Counted from the first letter of the stretch, positions 15,793-23,717 are shown. The stretch: 36,815 bases of DNA from Candidatus Tharpella sp. (GCA_021161425.1 JAGHAQ010000116.1:1-36815); one strand, 5' to 3'. Numbers and translations are program-made. Notes: a model not told the origin generated them from the sequence alone.

Positions 15793-16443
15793 CTACTGAT
15801 CTCCCTCCAGTTTACGCCAGTCGGCAAGAAAACGCTCGACGCCGATATCGGTAAGCGGATGCTGTGCCAACTGCATCATAACCTTAAGTGGGATCGTACA
15901 GACATCGGCACCAAGCTCGGCCGCCGCCAAAACATGCTGGGGATGCCTGATACTGGCAACGATAATTTTCGTCAAATAGCCATAATTGTCGTAGATATCG
16001 GCAATCTGGCGTACCAATTCCATACCGTCGGTACCGATATCATCAAGTCGCCCAACAAAGGGACTTACATAGGTCGCTCCGGCTTTGGCCGCCAATAGTG
16101 CCTGTAGAGGTGAGAAAATCAGGGTCACATTGGTTTTAATGCCCATCCCGGTAAGTTCCTTGACGGCTTTCAAACCCTCGGGTAACATCGGAATCTTGAT
16201 CACGACATTATCGCCAAGAGCCACTAGCTCCAGCGCCTCTTTTACCATTCCTGAAGCCTCTAGGGAGATCACTTCAGCACTGACCGGTCCCGTAACCAAC
16301 TCAGCTATTTCACGTATCCCCGGAAAAAAATCGAGCCCTTCTTTGGCGACCAATGAAGGATTGGTAGTAACCCCGTCGACCAAACCATAATTCATGGCCT
16401 CTTTGATCTCATCAAGATTGGCCGTATCGATAAAAAATTCCAT
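15793..16443 (-). CDS. tal: Small transaldolase / fructose-6-phosphate aldolase (TalC family)
   Basis: Class I aldolase barrel acting in the non-oxidative pentose phosphate pathway or as an F6P aldolase. 216 residues, the normal size of the short TalC/FSA group. Visible: [31 protein letters not shown], Schiff-base lysine K83 in [21 protein letters not shown] and the C-terminal [15 protein letters not shown]. The ATG at 16443 is preceded by GAGG in GAGGTAAGAG. The first 32 bases overlap the 3' end of folK in a different frame. Transaldolase and aldolase activities cannot be told apart by eye. Confidence 0.94.
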   Translation of the reverse strand: MEFFIDTANLDEIKEAMNYGLVDGVTTNPSLVAKEGLDFFPGIREIAELVTGPVSAEVISLEASGMVKEALELVALGDNVVIKIPMLPEGLKAVKELTGMGIKTNVTLIFSPLQALLAAKAGATYVSPFVGRLDDIGTDGMELVRQIADIYDNYGYLTKIIVASIRHPQHVLAAAELGADVCTIPLKVMMQLAQHPLTDIGVERFLADWRKLEGDQ

Positions 16444-16978
16444 CTCTTACCTCATTTAGAGCAACCCCGGGAGACGGAGCCACAATCCTACAGGGCTCCT
16501 CTTCGGGATGGTTCAGTTGATATTGATACAATAACTCAGAAATTGTTCCGCCAAACCCGGGATGCAACCAATCTGGTGCTATCTCATGAAGCGGTTCAAG
16601 GACAAACATTCGTTTAACAAGTTCAGGGTGAGGTACTATCAGGTCTACCTCATCAATTTTTTGCTCTCCATAAAAAAGGATATCAAGATCGATAGTCCTT
16701 GGCCCCCAACGCTCTTTCCGCACTCGTCCCAATGAGTTCTCGATACTAAGCAAGCGCTCAAGCAACTCGGTAGCAGATAGGGAAACCTTAACAAGCACCA
16801 CACCATTAAGAAAAACCCCCTGTTCAAGATAACCGACCGGTGCCGTTTCGTAGAGAGATGAGAGTTTTTTCAGGAATATCGTCGGCAGGTCAGAGAGAGC
16901 CTGCAAAGCCTGATTGATCAAAAGGCAACGATCACCGAGATTGCTGCCAAACCCAATAAAAACTTCACGTTCAGACAT
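16412..16978 (-). CDS. folK: 2-amino-4-hydroxy-6-hydroxymethyldihydropteridine pyrophosphokinase (HPPK)
   Basis: Pyrophosphorylates hydroxymethyl-dihydropterin in folate synthesis. 188 residues from the ATG at 16978 (a TTG two codons earlier is also open). Visible: [51 protein letters not shown], the metal-binding DLDILFYG and [16 protein letters not shown]. The protein runs about 30 residues beyond the core, and this tail overlaps the transaldolase start by 32 bases. The start follows the tatA stop closely (nine bases). Confidence 0.95.
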   Translation of the reverse strand: MSEREVFIGFGSNLGDRCLLINQALQALSDLPTIFLKKLSSLYETAPVGYLEQGVFLNGVVLVKVSLSATELLERLLSIENSLGRVRKERWGPRTIDLDILFYGEQKIDEVDLIVPHPELVKRMFVLEPLHEIAPDWLHPGFGGTISELLYQYQLNHPEEEPCRIVAPSPGVALNEVRDGIFYRYGQS

Positions 16979-16986
16979 CACCAATT

Positions 16987-17208
16987 TCAGCCGGCGGGTT
17001 TTGAGGTCGTATCATGGTTGTCGCTAGCCGAGTCAGCACCGTCCTCCGGAGTCACATCAATCTCTTCAGGCGTCTCATGGGAGGCCTTCCTGAAATTGCG
17101 AATTCCCTTACCCAAAGCTCCGCCAATCTCGGGCAGCTTCCCGGTACCGAAAATAATCAAAATAATAATCAGAATTATAACGAGTTCGGGAATACCAATA
17201 CCAAACAT
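16987..17208 (-). CDS. tatA: Twin-arginine translocase subunit TatA
   Basis: Pore-forming subunit of the Tat system exporting folded proteins such as cofactor-loaded oxidoreductases. 73 residues: one N-terminal membrane helix about 3-20 ([17 protein letters not shown]), the hinge [10 protein letters not shown], an amphipathic helix [14 protein letters not shown] and an acidic soluble tail. GGGAG lies five bases before the ATG at 17208; a GTG two codons upstream is too close to that site. No tatB or tatC is nearby. It lies 94 bases downstream of selC on the same strand and may be reached by readthrough. Confidence 0.95.
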   Translation of the reverse strand: MFGIGIPELVIILIIILIIFGTGKLPEIGGALGKGIRNFRKASHETPEEIDVTPEDGADSASDNHDTTSKPAG

Positions 17209-17302
17209 ATCCACTCCCTGATCCGGCTAGCGCCGGGAGAAAAAATTATGACAAGTGCCTTATTGGTAACATCATTACCATCGCTACCGCCAAACCAAAC
17301 AT

Positions 17303-17400
17303 TGGCGGAAGTGTATGGGAATCGAACCCACCTTTCCGGTTATCAGCCGAAAACACTGGATTTGAAGTCCAGGCTGCCCACCAGTGACAGAGACACTTCC
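17303..17400 (-). tRNA. selC: tRNA-Sec (anticodon UCA)
   Basis: 98-base selenocysteine tRNA, read on the minus strand. The eight-base acceptor stem GGAAGTGT pairs perfectly with ACACTTCC, followed by discriminator G and an encoded CCA (17305-17303). The anticodon arm is CTGGA-CTTCAAA-TCCAG with UCA at 17365-17363. A long variable arm (about 17332-17355) and the T arm TGGG-TTCGATT-CCCA complete the structure. The eight-base acceptor, long variable arm and UCA anticodon together are diagnostic. The genome therefore should decode UGA as selenocysteine at selected sites. Confidence 0.97.
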
Positions 17401-17434
17401 AAAGAAAATTTACCTTACCCCTCAAGAAGGGGGA

Positions 17435-17463
17435 TCTATAACAATTCTCAACCCCAAAGTCAA
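17435..17463 (-). promoter_or_regulatory. Promoter of selC
   Basis: Minus-strand -35 TTGACT (17463-17458) and -10 TATAGA (17440-17435) with a 17-base spacer. The bases after the -10 are a C-rich stretch (ATCCCCC), typical of stable-RNA discriminators. The predicted start lies about 28 bases before the mature tRNA 5' end, leaving a short leader for RNase P. Confidence 0.75.
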
Positions 17464-17514
17464 CGCCATTCCAGATTCACACCGGCCCAACCTCCCGAAA
17501 ATCTTGATCGAGAG

Positions 17515-17547
17515 TACTGCTATTCATAAAAGTTATACATAGCAGTA
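17515..17547. promoter_or_regulatory. Inverted repeat upstream of yedF (possible operator or hairpin)
   Basis: TACTGCTAT (17515-17523) and ATAGCAGTA (17539-17547) are perfect reverse complements around a 15-base AT-rich centre. It lies between the divergent selC and yedF, about 90 bases before yedF. It could be a protein-binding site or a leader hairpin of the selenium genes. Inference only. Confidence 0.4.
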
Positions 17548-17636
17548 TTAATATCGGGAAAAACTATTTGCAAAAGCACAACAAAAACTATAGAAAACAA
17601 GCTGGTTACCCTTTAAAAACTGGAGAAAAAAGCAAG

Positions 17637-18260
17637 ATGAGCAACCCTACACTTATCGATCTCGACCTCAAGGGAAAGGCCTGCCCTCTGCCGGTAGTCG
17701 AAACCAGAAAAGCCTTTTTGAGTCTTGATAAAGACTCTGATGAGGCTATTATAACGATTCAACTTGACAACCAGGCGGCCTGTGCAAATGTTACCCGTTT
17801 TGCCGAAAGTCAGAGTTTTATGGTTTCCCGGGAAACTCACCCTGACGAAACTTTTACCCTGACAATCACCAAAGGTTTTACCTGTGAACTGCCGACCTCG
17901 AACCCTTCCCCCAGCGAACGGCAAAACAGATATCTTATCTACATCGATAACTACTGCATGGGAAGTGGCGACGAGAAGCTGGGACGCCTTCTGATGAAGG
18001 CATTCCTGAAAACCCTGCCGGAACTGGAAAGCCTCCCCGAAAGCATCGTCTTTGTCAACAGCGGTGTTTTTCTGACCTCCACCGACTCCCCTGAACTTGA
18101 AACCATCAAAGCCCTGGAAGACACAGGTTGCACCATCTTGGTCTGTGGCACCTGCCTTGATTTCTATCACCTCAAAGAGAAACAGGCTGTCGGTCAAGTC
18201 TCCAACATGTTTGAGATCGCAACCCTTTTGACCAGTTCAGATAAGGTGGTTACGCCGTGA
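17637..18260 (+). CDS. yedF: Selenium-metabolism protein YedF (TusA-like plus DsrE-like domains)
   Basis: Two-domain sulfur/selenium carrier-type protein of the selenium_YedF family, found mainly in genomes with selenium traits. 207 residues. The N-terminal TusA-like domain (about 5-80) has the conserved CPxP cysteine C16 in KACPLPVVETRKA. The C-terminal DsrE-like domain (about 95-200) has LIYIDNYCMGSGDEKLG, FVNSGVFLT and the cysteine pair CGTCLDFY. The ATG at 17637 follows GGAG at 17622-17625; an upstream extension to 17568 is AT-rich with no family similarity. First gene of a three-gene run; its TGA overlaps the next GTG start (GTGA). Confidence 0.9.
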   Translation: MSNPTLIDLDLKGKACPLPVVETRKAFLSLDKDSDEAIITIQLDNQAACANVTRFAESQSFMVSRETHPDETFTLTITKGFTCELPTSNPSPSERQNRYLIYIDNYCMGSGDEKLGRLLMKAFLKTLPELESLPESIVFVNSGVFLTSTDSPELETIKALEDTGCTILVCGTCLDFYHLKEKQAVGQVSNMFEIATLLTSSDKVVTP

Positions 18261-19411
18261 TTTACCTTGACAACGCCGCCACTTCATACCCCAAACCCAA
18301 AACCGTACTGGTGGCCTTACAGGATTATATAGAAAATGTCGGGGCCAGTCCGGGACGTTCCGGTCATCAACTGGCGACCAGCGCCGGGAGAATCCTCTAT
18401 CAGGCCCGCAAAGCTCTGACCCGACTCTTCCAGTTAAGCGACCCGGGACGCATCATCTTCACTGAGAACGCCACCGCCGCCCTTAATCTCGCCCTCTTCG
18501 GCCTAATGCGCCCCGGCGACCGGGTTTTAACTAGCACTCTCGAGCATAATGCCGTCATGCGCCCGCTACGCCGCCTTGAAAAACTTCGCAATATTACTGT
18601 CGACATCCTCCCCGGCACGGCCACCAGTCATTATGATCTAAATCTTTTAGAGCAGTGGTGCGACCAGAAAAAGTACCGGCTGGCAGTCATCAATCACGGT
18701 TCAAATATCATCGGCAGCCTGGCACCGCTCCAGGCAATGCTGCCAATTTTAAAAGAACACAATATCATCTCGGTCATCGACGGAGCCCAGAGCGCCGGAG
18801 CCCACCCCATCAATCTCAGCACCCTTGACCCTGACATTTTTTGCTTTACCGGCCACAAAAGCCTCTACGGCCCCCCGGGAACCGGCGGACTTTATATTAA
18901 AGAGGGGATTGAACCAGAACCGCTGATCTATGGCGGCACCGGCAGCCGTTCCGAGACTGAATATCAACCGGAGTTCATGCCGGACAAATATGAAAGTGGC
19001 ACGCCCAATACATTAGGACTGGCCGGTCTTAAGGCCGGCCTCGAGTTTATAGAGGGGACTGGCATTAGAAATATTATTGAACATGAAAAAGGGCTGGCAG
19101 ATAAGCTACGCCGCAATCTTAAAAATATCCCCGGCATAACCCTCTACGAACCCCGACCTGACGACGAGAGACTGCCGGTCATATCTTTTACGATTGCAGG
19201 CTTGAGTCCATCCGAGATCGGTTACCGACTGGATCGCGAATTTGCCATTATGACCAGGATCGGTCTCCACTGTGCCCCCCGCGCTCACCAGAGCATCGAC
19301 ACCTTCCCGCAGGGTACGGTGCGCCTCGCCCCAGGTTATTTCAACAACGCCGAAGAGATCGAGAGAACCATAAAAGCGATCTCGATAATTGCCGGAGGCC
19401 ATCATGGCTGA
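18257..19411 (+). CDS. Class V aminotransferase, cysteine desulfurase/selenocysteine lyase-like
   Basis: PLP enzyme that removes S or Se from cysteine or selenocysteine as a persulfide/perselenide. 384 residues. Visible: YLDNAATSYPKP at the N-terminus, EHNAVMRPL with the PLP-stacking histidine, IDGAQSAGAHP with the PLP aspartate, Schiff-base lysine K201 in FTGHKSLYGPPGTGG, and catalytic C339 in GLHCAP. The N-terminus and GLHCAPRAH resemble the cysteine desulfurase family often linked with YedF and the Se/S carrier rather than housekeeping IscS. GTG start at 18257 overlaps the yedF stop; its own stop overlaps the next gene by eight bases. The likely role is supplying reduced selenium for selenophosphate; this rests on the neighbours. 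Confidence 0.9.
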   Translation: MIYLDNAATSYPKPKTVLVALQDYIENVGASPGRSGHQLATSAGRILYQARKALTRLFQLSDPGRIIFTENATAALNLALFGLMRPGDRVLTSTLEHNAVMRPLRRLEKLRNITVDILPGTATSHYDLNLLEQWCDQKKYRLAVINHGSNIIGSLAPLQAMLPILKEHNIISVIDGAQSAGAHPINLSTLDPDIFCFTGHKSLYGPPGTGGLYIKEGIEPEPLIYGGTGSRSETEYQPEFMPDKYESGTPNTLGLAGLKAGLEFIEGTGIRNIIEHEKGLADKLRRNLKNIPGITLYEPRPDDERLPVISFTIAGLSPSEIGYRLDREFAIMTRIGLHCAPRAHQSIDTFPQGTVRLAPGYFNNAEEIERTIKAISIIAGGHHG

Positions 19412-19682
19412 CTTGAAATTGATGGAATTGCGCCTGATTTTTCACTCAATTCACAACGTCATGCTGGCTGAAGAACTTCTCCTTAAAGCCGGCATCCCGA
19501 TCGACATAATACCGGTGCCCAGAGAGATCAGTTCAGACTGCGGCATGTGCTTGGCCTGCTACCTTAAAGATCTGGATAAGATCAGAGCAAGTTTCGAGAA
19601 AAAGCCCTTCACCAGCAGCATCACTATCTATGAAAGCAATAAACCTGACCGTAACTTCCAGCTCCTATTAACCTTGGAATAA
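19404..19682 (+). CDS. Putative Se/S carrier protein (DUF3343)
   Basis: Small protein of 92 residues matching the DUF3343/Se_S_carrier family. Visible: FHSIHNVMLAEELL near the N-terminus, GIPIDIIPVPREISSDCGMC, and a cysteine cluster C46, C49, C52 (CGMCLAC) likely to carry or bind the chalcogen. The ATG at 19404 has GGAGG five bases upstream and overlaps the 3' end of the desulfurase-like gene by eight bases. The three genes are thus translationally linked. Functional assignment is by family and context, not by known chemistry. Confidence 0.88.
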   Translation: MADLKLMELRLIFHSIHNVMLAEELLLKAGIPIDIIPVPREISSDCGMCLACYLKDLDKIRASFEKKPFTSSITIYESNKPDRNFQLLLTLE

Positions 19683-19689
19683 AAGCCCG

Positions 19690-21048
19690 TCACTTTTTGA
19701 TCTTTTTGATCAGGCTGTCCTCTTTAGGAAAGAGTTCAGCTAATTTTTTCTGCAACGCTTTTGCCTCATCTCTGGTAGCTCCGCCGGGAATCATCACCCT
19801 TTGCCAAACCCCCTTCTCCTTGAGATCGACCTCTACCTGATAAGCAGCAAAGCCTTTTTCCTGAAGCATCGCAAGCTGGCGAGCTACCCGTTTCTGGCTC
19901 TTGAAAGAACCGATATGAACGGCATAGTGAAACACCGAAGAAACTTCAACTTTACTGGTGACCACCTTAGTGGCAGTCTTTTCCGCACTCTTTCCAGACT
20001 CATCCTTGAGCGAGGTGGAAGAAGATGGCGTAAGCTGCTCAACGACCTTCGCATCACCTTCTATGACGGCTTTTTCTGAAATTAAAGCTTTCTCTCCTAC
20101 ACTCTCCTGCGCCGCAACCAAGACTTCAGATTTTTTCACTGCTTCGGTAGCCGTCTCTATCGGAGCCGAGCTCAGAGCCGCTTTCACCTTTCCGGATGAA
20201 ACCGGTTTATCCAAAACTTCCGCTTGACGTCCGGCAAGTTTCTCCAGCCCCCCATCAGATGACTGAGAACTAACCGCCGTAGATTGATCAGTAACCACTT
20301 TTTCCGGCGGAGTTTCAACATCTTTCACCTTATGAGCCGCAACCTTAACCTGTGCCAAATCCTGGACCGGCACTGCCGCTGCAAGTTTAGCAGTTTTAAC
20401 GCCTGCGGAACTTCCTGCAATTTCTCGTGCCGGCTCCGTCGTTGCGGCTTTGTCCGCAGTGACGGACTCTTTGGACTGCGGTAGAGAGCGCGGTTTGGCA
20501 ATGGGCTCCGACTTGATCCCGGTTTTTTGTAAATAGAACCAGGAAGCACCTCCAGCACCAATTAAAACAATAAGCAGGAGCAACAATAGAGGGCTAAGAT
20601 TGCGATTTGCCGATGTAACCGAAGGCCGGGAAGCTAAAACTTCAGATCTACCAAGCTCCAGATCAAGATCGTCTACCTCATCAATATCATCATTTGCCTC
20701 ATCAAGACTGAAAGCTTCGGCGAGCACCCCTTCTAAATCTGCATCAATATCCTCTTCGTCCCATAAATCAGCCAAAGCCCGGATATCTTCATCCTCTTCA
20801 ACTTGGCCTCCCGGATCTGATGCTTGCAAACCAATTTCTTTAGGATTGAAATCGAGGCTTTGATCTGGTTTTTCATAAGCACTGAATTTATCTTCAACTG
20901 AAATTCCAGAGACCGCTGATCCCTTATTATCAACAGCATCATTAAACGCCTTTTCATTTTCCTCATCAACTTGTAATCGCCCTTGACAAACAGGGCAAAC
21001 CGTAACACTGTCGTCCGCAACCCGCAATTTACATTCAGAACAATACAT
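19690..21048 (-). CDS. Zinc-ribbon, single-TM protein with C-terminal SPOR domain
   Basis: 452-residue envelope protein. An N-terminal zinc ribbon (C3, C6, C18, C21: CSEC...CPVC) is cytoplasmic; an acidic low-complexity stretch follows (about 30-150), then one membrane helix (about 160-182, LLLLLLIVLIGAGGASWFYL), a long Lys/Ala/Ser/Val-rich linker, and a C-terminal SPOR domain (about 375-445, YAVHIGSFKSQKRVARQLAML, WQRVMIPG) that in other proteins binds denuded septal peptidoglycan. The ATG at 21048 follows AGGA; nine upstream in-frame codons are not needed. It ends seven bases from the convergent Se/S carrier gene. The 138 bases before the HDOD gene contain no feature I can support. A division-site role is inferred from SPOR only. 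Confidence 0.85.
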   Translation of the reverse strand: MYCSECKLRVADDSVTVCPVCQGRLQVDEENEKAFNDAVDNKGSAVSGISVEDKFSAYEKPDQSLDFNPKEIGLQASDPGGQVEEDEDIRALADLWDEEDIDADLEGVLAEAFSLDEANDDIDEVDDLDLELGRSEVLASRPSVTSANRNLSPLLLLLLIVLIGAGGASWFYLQKTGIKSEPIAKPRSLPQSKESVTADKAATTEPAREIAGSSAGVKTAKLAAAVPVQDLAQVKVAAHKVKDVETPPEKVVTDQSTAVSSQSSDGGLEKLAGRQAEVLDKPVSSGKVKAALSSAPIETATEAVKKSEVLVAAQESVGEKALISEKAVIEGDAKVVEQLTPSSSTSLKDESGKSAEKTATKVVTSKVEVSSVFHYAVHIGSFKSQKRVARQLAMLQEKGFAAYQVEVDLKEKGVWQRVMIPGGATRDEAKALQKKLAELFPKEDSLIKKIKK

Positions 21049-21186
21049 ATCAAAATCCTCTATAATGATGACCAAAATTCAGATAAAATCCCCTGCAAAC
21101 TTATCTCACATCTTAATTTGACAAAAGAAAATCACTACAACATTCGCAAGACCCGCGCCGCCATTTCACTTAAAGGGACGACATAT

Positions 21187-22047
21187 TCAACCGCTACCAA
21201 CCCCTGCTATATCACAGGTTTTTTCCATCTCTGTCTGGAAAAGAAGGACCAATTTTTCCAGATCTTTCTCCTCAAGCTTCATTTTTTTCAATAACAGATC
21301 ATGTCCACGGCAGGCCAGACCGTCAACCCCGGTACCATAACCAACCATCACCACAAGGTTGTTGGCCAGAGCCACCAACTCAGCTAATAGACGAAACTCT
21401 TTAGGGGAACGAAAAGGTTCATGGTGAAAGGCAATGGCAGCTATAATTGCCGGAGGGAAATCCCATTTTTCGGCTATTTTACCACCAATCTCAGCATGAT
21501 CAAAGCCAAGTATCTCTTTTTCAGCCTCTTGGAAAGAGCGTTTACCGTTCTCCACCAGATTCTCTATAACACGATACTTATCACTGACAAAGGCACTTAA
21601 CACAACCTTGCCGACATCGTGTAGCAAAGCCGCAGTAAAGATCATATTTTCATCAATTTCAAGTCGTAAATGGCGACGTATAACCTGAGCCATAACCGCA
21701 GTTGCCAGAGCATGACGCCAGAGTTCATCAGCAAATACGGCATACCCTTCATTGGGTTTTTCATAGATTTTACTAGCGGCTCCAGAGAGAAGCAGCTGTC
21801 GCAGCTGGGTAGCCCCAAGATAAACAACTGCCTCTTTCAGGGAGGAAACCTTACGCGGCAAGCCAAAATAGGCCGAGTTGCAAAGCTTGAGAATATTTGC
21901 GGTAACCGCCTGATCAACCTTTAAAATATCCACCAGCCCCGAGACTTCGTATTCCGGTTCCGCCAGTACCTGCATGGCCCGCTGCACGACTTGGGGAAAG
22001 GGAGGCATCTCATCGACTGCGGCAATGATCTCTTCCATCAAACTCAT
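21187..22047 (-). CDS. HDOD-domain signalling protein
   Basis: 286-residue protein made largely of one HDOD domain, a metal-phosphohydrolase-like fold used for signalling output. Visible: MPPFPQVVQRAMQVL, DQAVTANILKLCNSAYFG, SSLKEAVVYLGATQLRQL, and the HD-like core LLHDVGKVVLSAF with FDHAEIGGKIAEKW. Family members usually lack confirmed catalysis. The ATG overlaps the cheD stop (ATGA), so it is coupled to cheD and forms the intact 3' end of the ruined chemotaxis operon. Confidence 0.88.
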   Translation of the reverse strand: MSLMEEIIAAVDEMPPFPQVVQRAMQVLAEPEYEVSGLVDILKVDQAVTANILKLCNSAYFGLPRKVSSLKEAVVYLGATQLRQLLLSGAASKIYEKPNEGYAVFADELWRHALATAVMAQVIRRHLRLEIDENMIFTAALLHDVGKVVLSAFVSDKYRVIENLVENGKRSFQEAEKEILGFDHAEIGGKIAEKWDFPPAIIAAIAFHHEPFRSPKEFRLLAELVALANNLVVMVGYGTGVDGLACRGHDLLLKKMKLEEKDLEKLVLLFQTEMEKTCDIAGVGSG

Positions 22048-22526
22048 AACTCAACCATCCCTTTCTTGGAAATTTTCAGGTTTATCCTGCCATCGTCAAT
22101 CTGCATGTACATGGTCCGGTTACAATTGCCGCCGATGTCTTCACCGTCAACCATAACATTATTCTTCCAGAATATTTTACGCAAAATTGCGTAATTGCGT
22201 TTACCGATATTAAAGGTGCTGGCGGCATCCATAATCTGGCTGCCACCGGCAACTTTGATAATCATCCGTTTTTTGTCCGCTCCAAGCTTATAGCACTGCT
22301 TAAACAACAAAGGTATGCCCTTATTGGCGAACATCGCTGGATTTTTTTCCGCCTTTTCCTGATTTATTGATGAATCCGGTAGCATATAGTGTAACATTCC
22401 GCCAATTTTGGCCTCCGGATCATAAACAGCAAGGCCAATACATGAACCAAGAGAGTAGGTGACCAGAGTATCTTCGGGATTATTGCTGACCTTAAAATCA
22501 GCTATTCCGACCGTAACCAGAGACAT
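22044..22526 (-). CDS. cheD: Chemoreceptor glutamine deamidase CheD
   Basis: CheD deamidates glutamines in methyl-accepting chemotaxis proteins and can work with CheC-type phosphatases. 160 residues, normal length. Catalytic C29 in the YSLGSCIGL motif and H46 in MLHYMLPDS are both present, as is FANKGIPLL and the C-terminal MVDGEDIGGNCNRTMYMQ. Its ATG overlaps the last base of the cheR remnant stop (TGATG). It is fully intact although every chemotaxis gene upstream is broken. Its transcription now depends on whatever reads through that remnant. Confidence 0.92.
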   Translation of the reverse strand: MSLVTVGIADFKVSNNPEDTLVTYSLGSCIGLAVYDPEAKIGGMLHYMLPDSSINQEKAEKNPAMFANKGIPLLFKQCYKLGADKKRMIIKVAGGSQIMDAASTFNIGKRNYAILRKIFWKNNVMVDGEDIGGNCNRTMYMQIDDGRINLKISKKGMVEL

Positions 22527-22764
22527 CAGCTCTTTTCCCTGTAGAGTGAAGGTTGAACATAGACGAGGTCGTGCTTGACATTGGTCAGGCTTTCCGAATG
22601 ACCAATCATGAGATAGCCTCCGGGATTGAGAAAGGAGCTAAATTTATTGACCAGCTGCCCCTGGGTTTGACGGTCAAAATAGATCATGACATTACGACAT
22701 ATTCCCCATAATTTTCAAGCCCAAGAGAACGCAAACGTTTGGCTAACTTTGAATGAACCCGGTC
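22526..22764 (-). pseudogene. cheR: cheR remnant: N-terminal piece joined to C-terminal piece
   Basis: Two parts of a CheR methyltransferase meet at base 22699. The 3' part (22529-22699) reads [20 protein letters not shown], continues through [12 protein letters not shown] and ends at the natural stop: the last 57 residues of CheR. The 5' part (22699-22764) reads [18 protein letters not shown], the N-terminal helical domain. About 150-170 residues between them, including the SAM-binding core, are missing and the frame shifts at the junction. The piece cannot make an active methyltransferase. Confidence 0.85.
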
Positions 22765-22878
22765 AGCGGAACAGACCCGATCGATATCAAGAAGGATGAC
22801 CACCACATTTTCGAACTTCCCCAAACCCTTAATACAATCACGACTGACCGTCGATGAGAATACCGAAGTTTTTTCAAT
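22762..22878 (-). pseudogene. C-terminal fragment of a second cheW
   Basis: Reads VFSSTVSRDCIKGLGKFEN then VVVILLDIDRVCSAD, the usual end of a CheW scaffold protein. Its N-terminal three-quarters are gone: upstream it is joined in another frame to the end of the cheA remnant, and downstream it runs in frame straight into the cheR N-terminal fragment. It differs from the cheW piece at 23707-24006, which covers the other end of the protein, so either two cheW genes existed or one was split. Confidence 0.7.
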
Positions 22879-23340
22879 GGGCGCAAGGATTCAACCACGT
22901 TGAGGATCGGAATAATATACCACCATACCGTCAATAATCGCCAATGTCAACGGCACTTTAATGGACACTACCGAGCCTTGCCCCGGGGTTGAATCAACCT
23001 CGACCACACCGCGCAGTTTTTCGATCGCCTTTTTTACCACATCCATACCAAAACCATATCGACCAGATTGTCGAGTTTCTCAGTATCCACCTTGATTGCA
23101 GAACCACCGCCAACCTCTTTTTTCTGTTGTTGTTGGCGGATCGCCCGAGCTACGGTTTTAACATCGGTCTTTTTCTGCTAAGAAAAGGGTTCACCGGCAT
23201 TACTTCAAGCGCCCCACCACCAAGTGCGATATCGAGATGTTCATTAGATTCGGCAATGAAGCCCTGATAAAGATCCTGATCCTGACTAAAGTCAACCCCG
23301 GAGAATAGTTCATCGCTTGAATCCTGAGATTGAGTTAGAA
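22879..23340 (-). pseudogene. cheA: cheA remnant with several internal deletions
   Basis: Pieces of the chemotaxis kinase appear in the right order: Hpt-domain start (DFSQDQDLYQGFIAESNEHL, about 23220-23300), a linker RAIRQQQQKKEVGGG, the dimerisation start AIKVDTEKLDNLVDMV (about 23054-23103), then directly FGMDVVKKAIEKLRG and IKVPLTLAIIDGMV (end of the kinase domain), and a frame-shifted IPILNVVESLRP (CheW-like regulatory domain). Missing are most of the Hpt domain including the histidine, nearly all of the dimerisation and ATP-binding domains, and much of the end. Intact CheA is about 650-750 residues; roughly 150 remain. Confidence 0.85.
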
Positions 23341-23580
23341 AGCAGATCAAGTGACTTTTCCAGCTCTTTAAATTCATCATAAATGATCGTAACAATGGCA
23401 TCCCGAAACTGTACAACACGGGGCAAAAGATATTCGAACATCTCTTCCGCTGATAGATGCTGGTACAATCTGGATTGAAATAGCGTATCTCAGTAGATTT
23501 GTCCAGCAAATGAATACTTGGAATGGTAAAATCACCGACCTTCGCACCATCGCCAAAGCAAGCTCAGAATCCATCAACAT
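23341..23580 (-). pseudogene. Unidentified broken coding sequence, possibly the 5' part of the cheA remnant
   Basis: GGGAGA precedes ATG at 23580, giving a believable gene start (MLMDSELALAMVRR). The frame then shifts; a second frame reads GDFTIPSIHLLDKSTEIRYF and a third AEEMFEYLLPRVVQFRDAI then YDEFKELEKSLDLL. The switches between frames with protein-like text in each suggest at least two small deletions. I do not recognise the family. Confidence 0.4.
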
Positions 23581-23600
23581 TCTCCCTCTAAGCGTTAGCC

Positions 23601-23717
23601 TTAAGTTTTATACCGATTTTCATCCAAGATCTTACGAACCAGGTGATCGCTACTCAAAAACTTGATGTAAAACTCTTTAATGTCCAAAACCGACCAGGGT
23701 TTGGGTTTAATCGTCGT
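23601..23717 (-). pseudogene. Unidentified 3' gene fragment after truncated cheW
   Basis: An open stretch ending in TAA at 23601 reads IKPKPWSVLDIKEFYIKFLS then SSDHLVRKILDENRYKT. It begins in a different frame inside the end of the truncated cheW and has no start of its own. It resembles the C-terminal tail of a receiver-type protein (KPW followed by helices), but this is weak. Confidence 0.35.

Noticed and set aside
17303-17400. selC as an integration site of a mobile island
   Set aside because: selC is a known integration target in enterobacteria, but no integrase or repeated tRNA end is near; flanking genes are normal chromosomal ones.
19801-20863. Several plus-strand frames opposite the SPOR protein gene
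   Set aside because: They arise from the Ala/Ser/Lys-rich linker read on the other strand and show serine-rich low-complexity text only.
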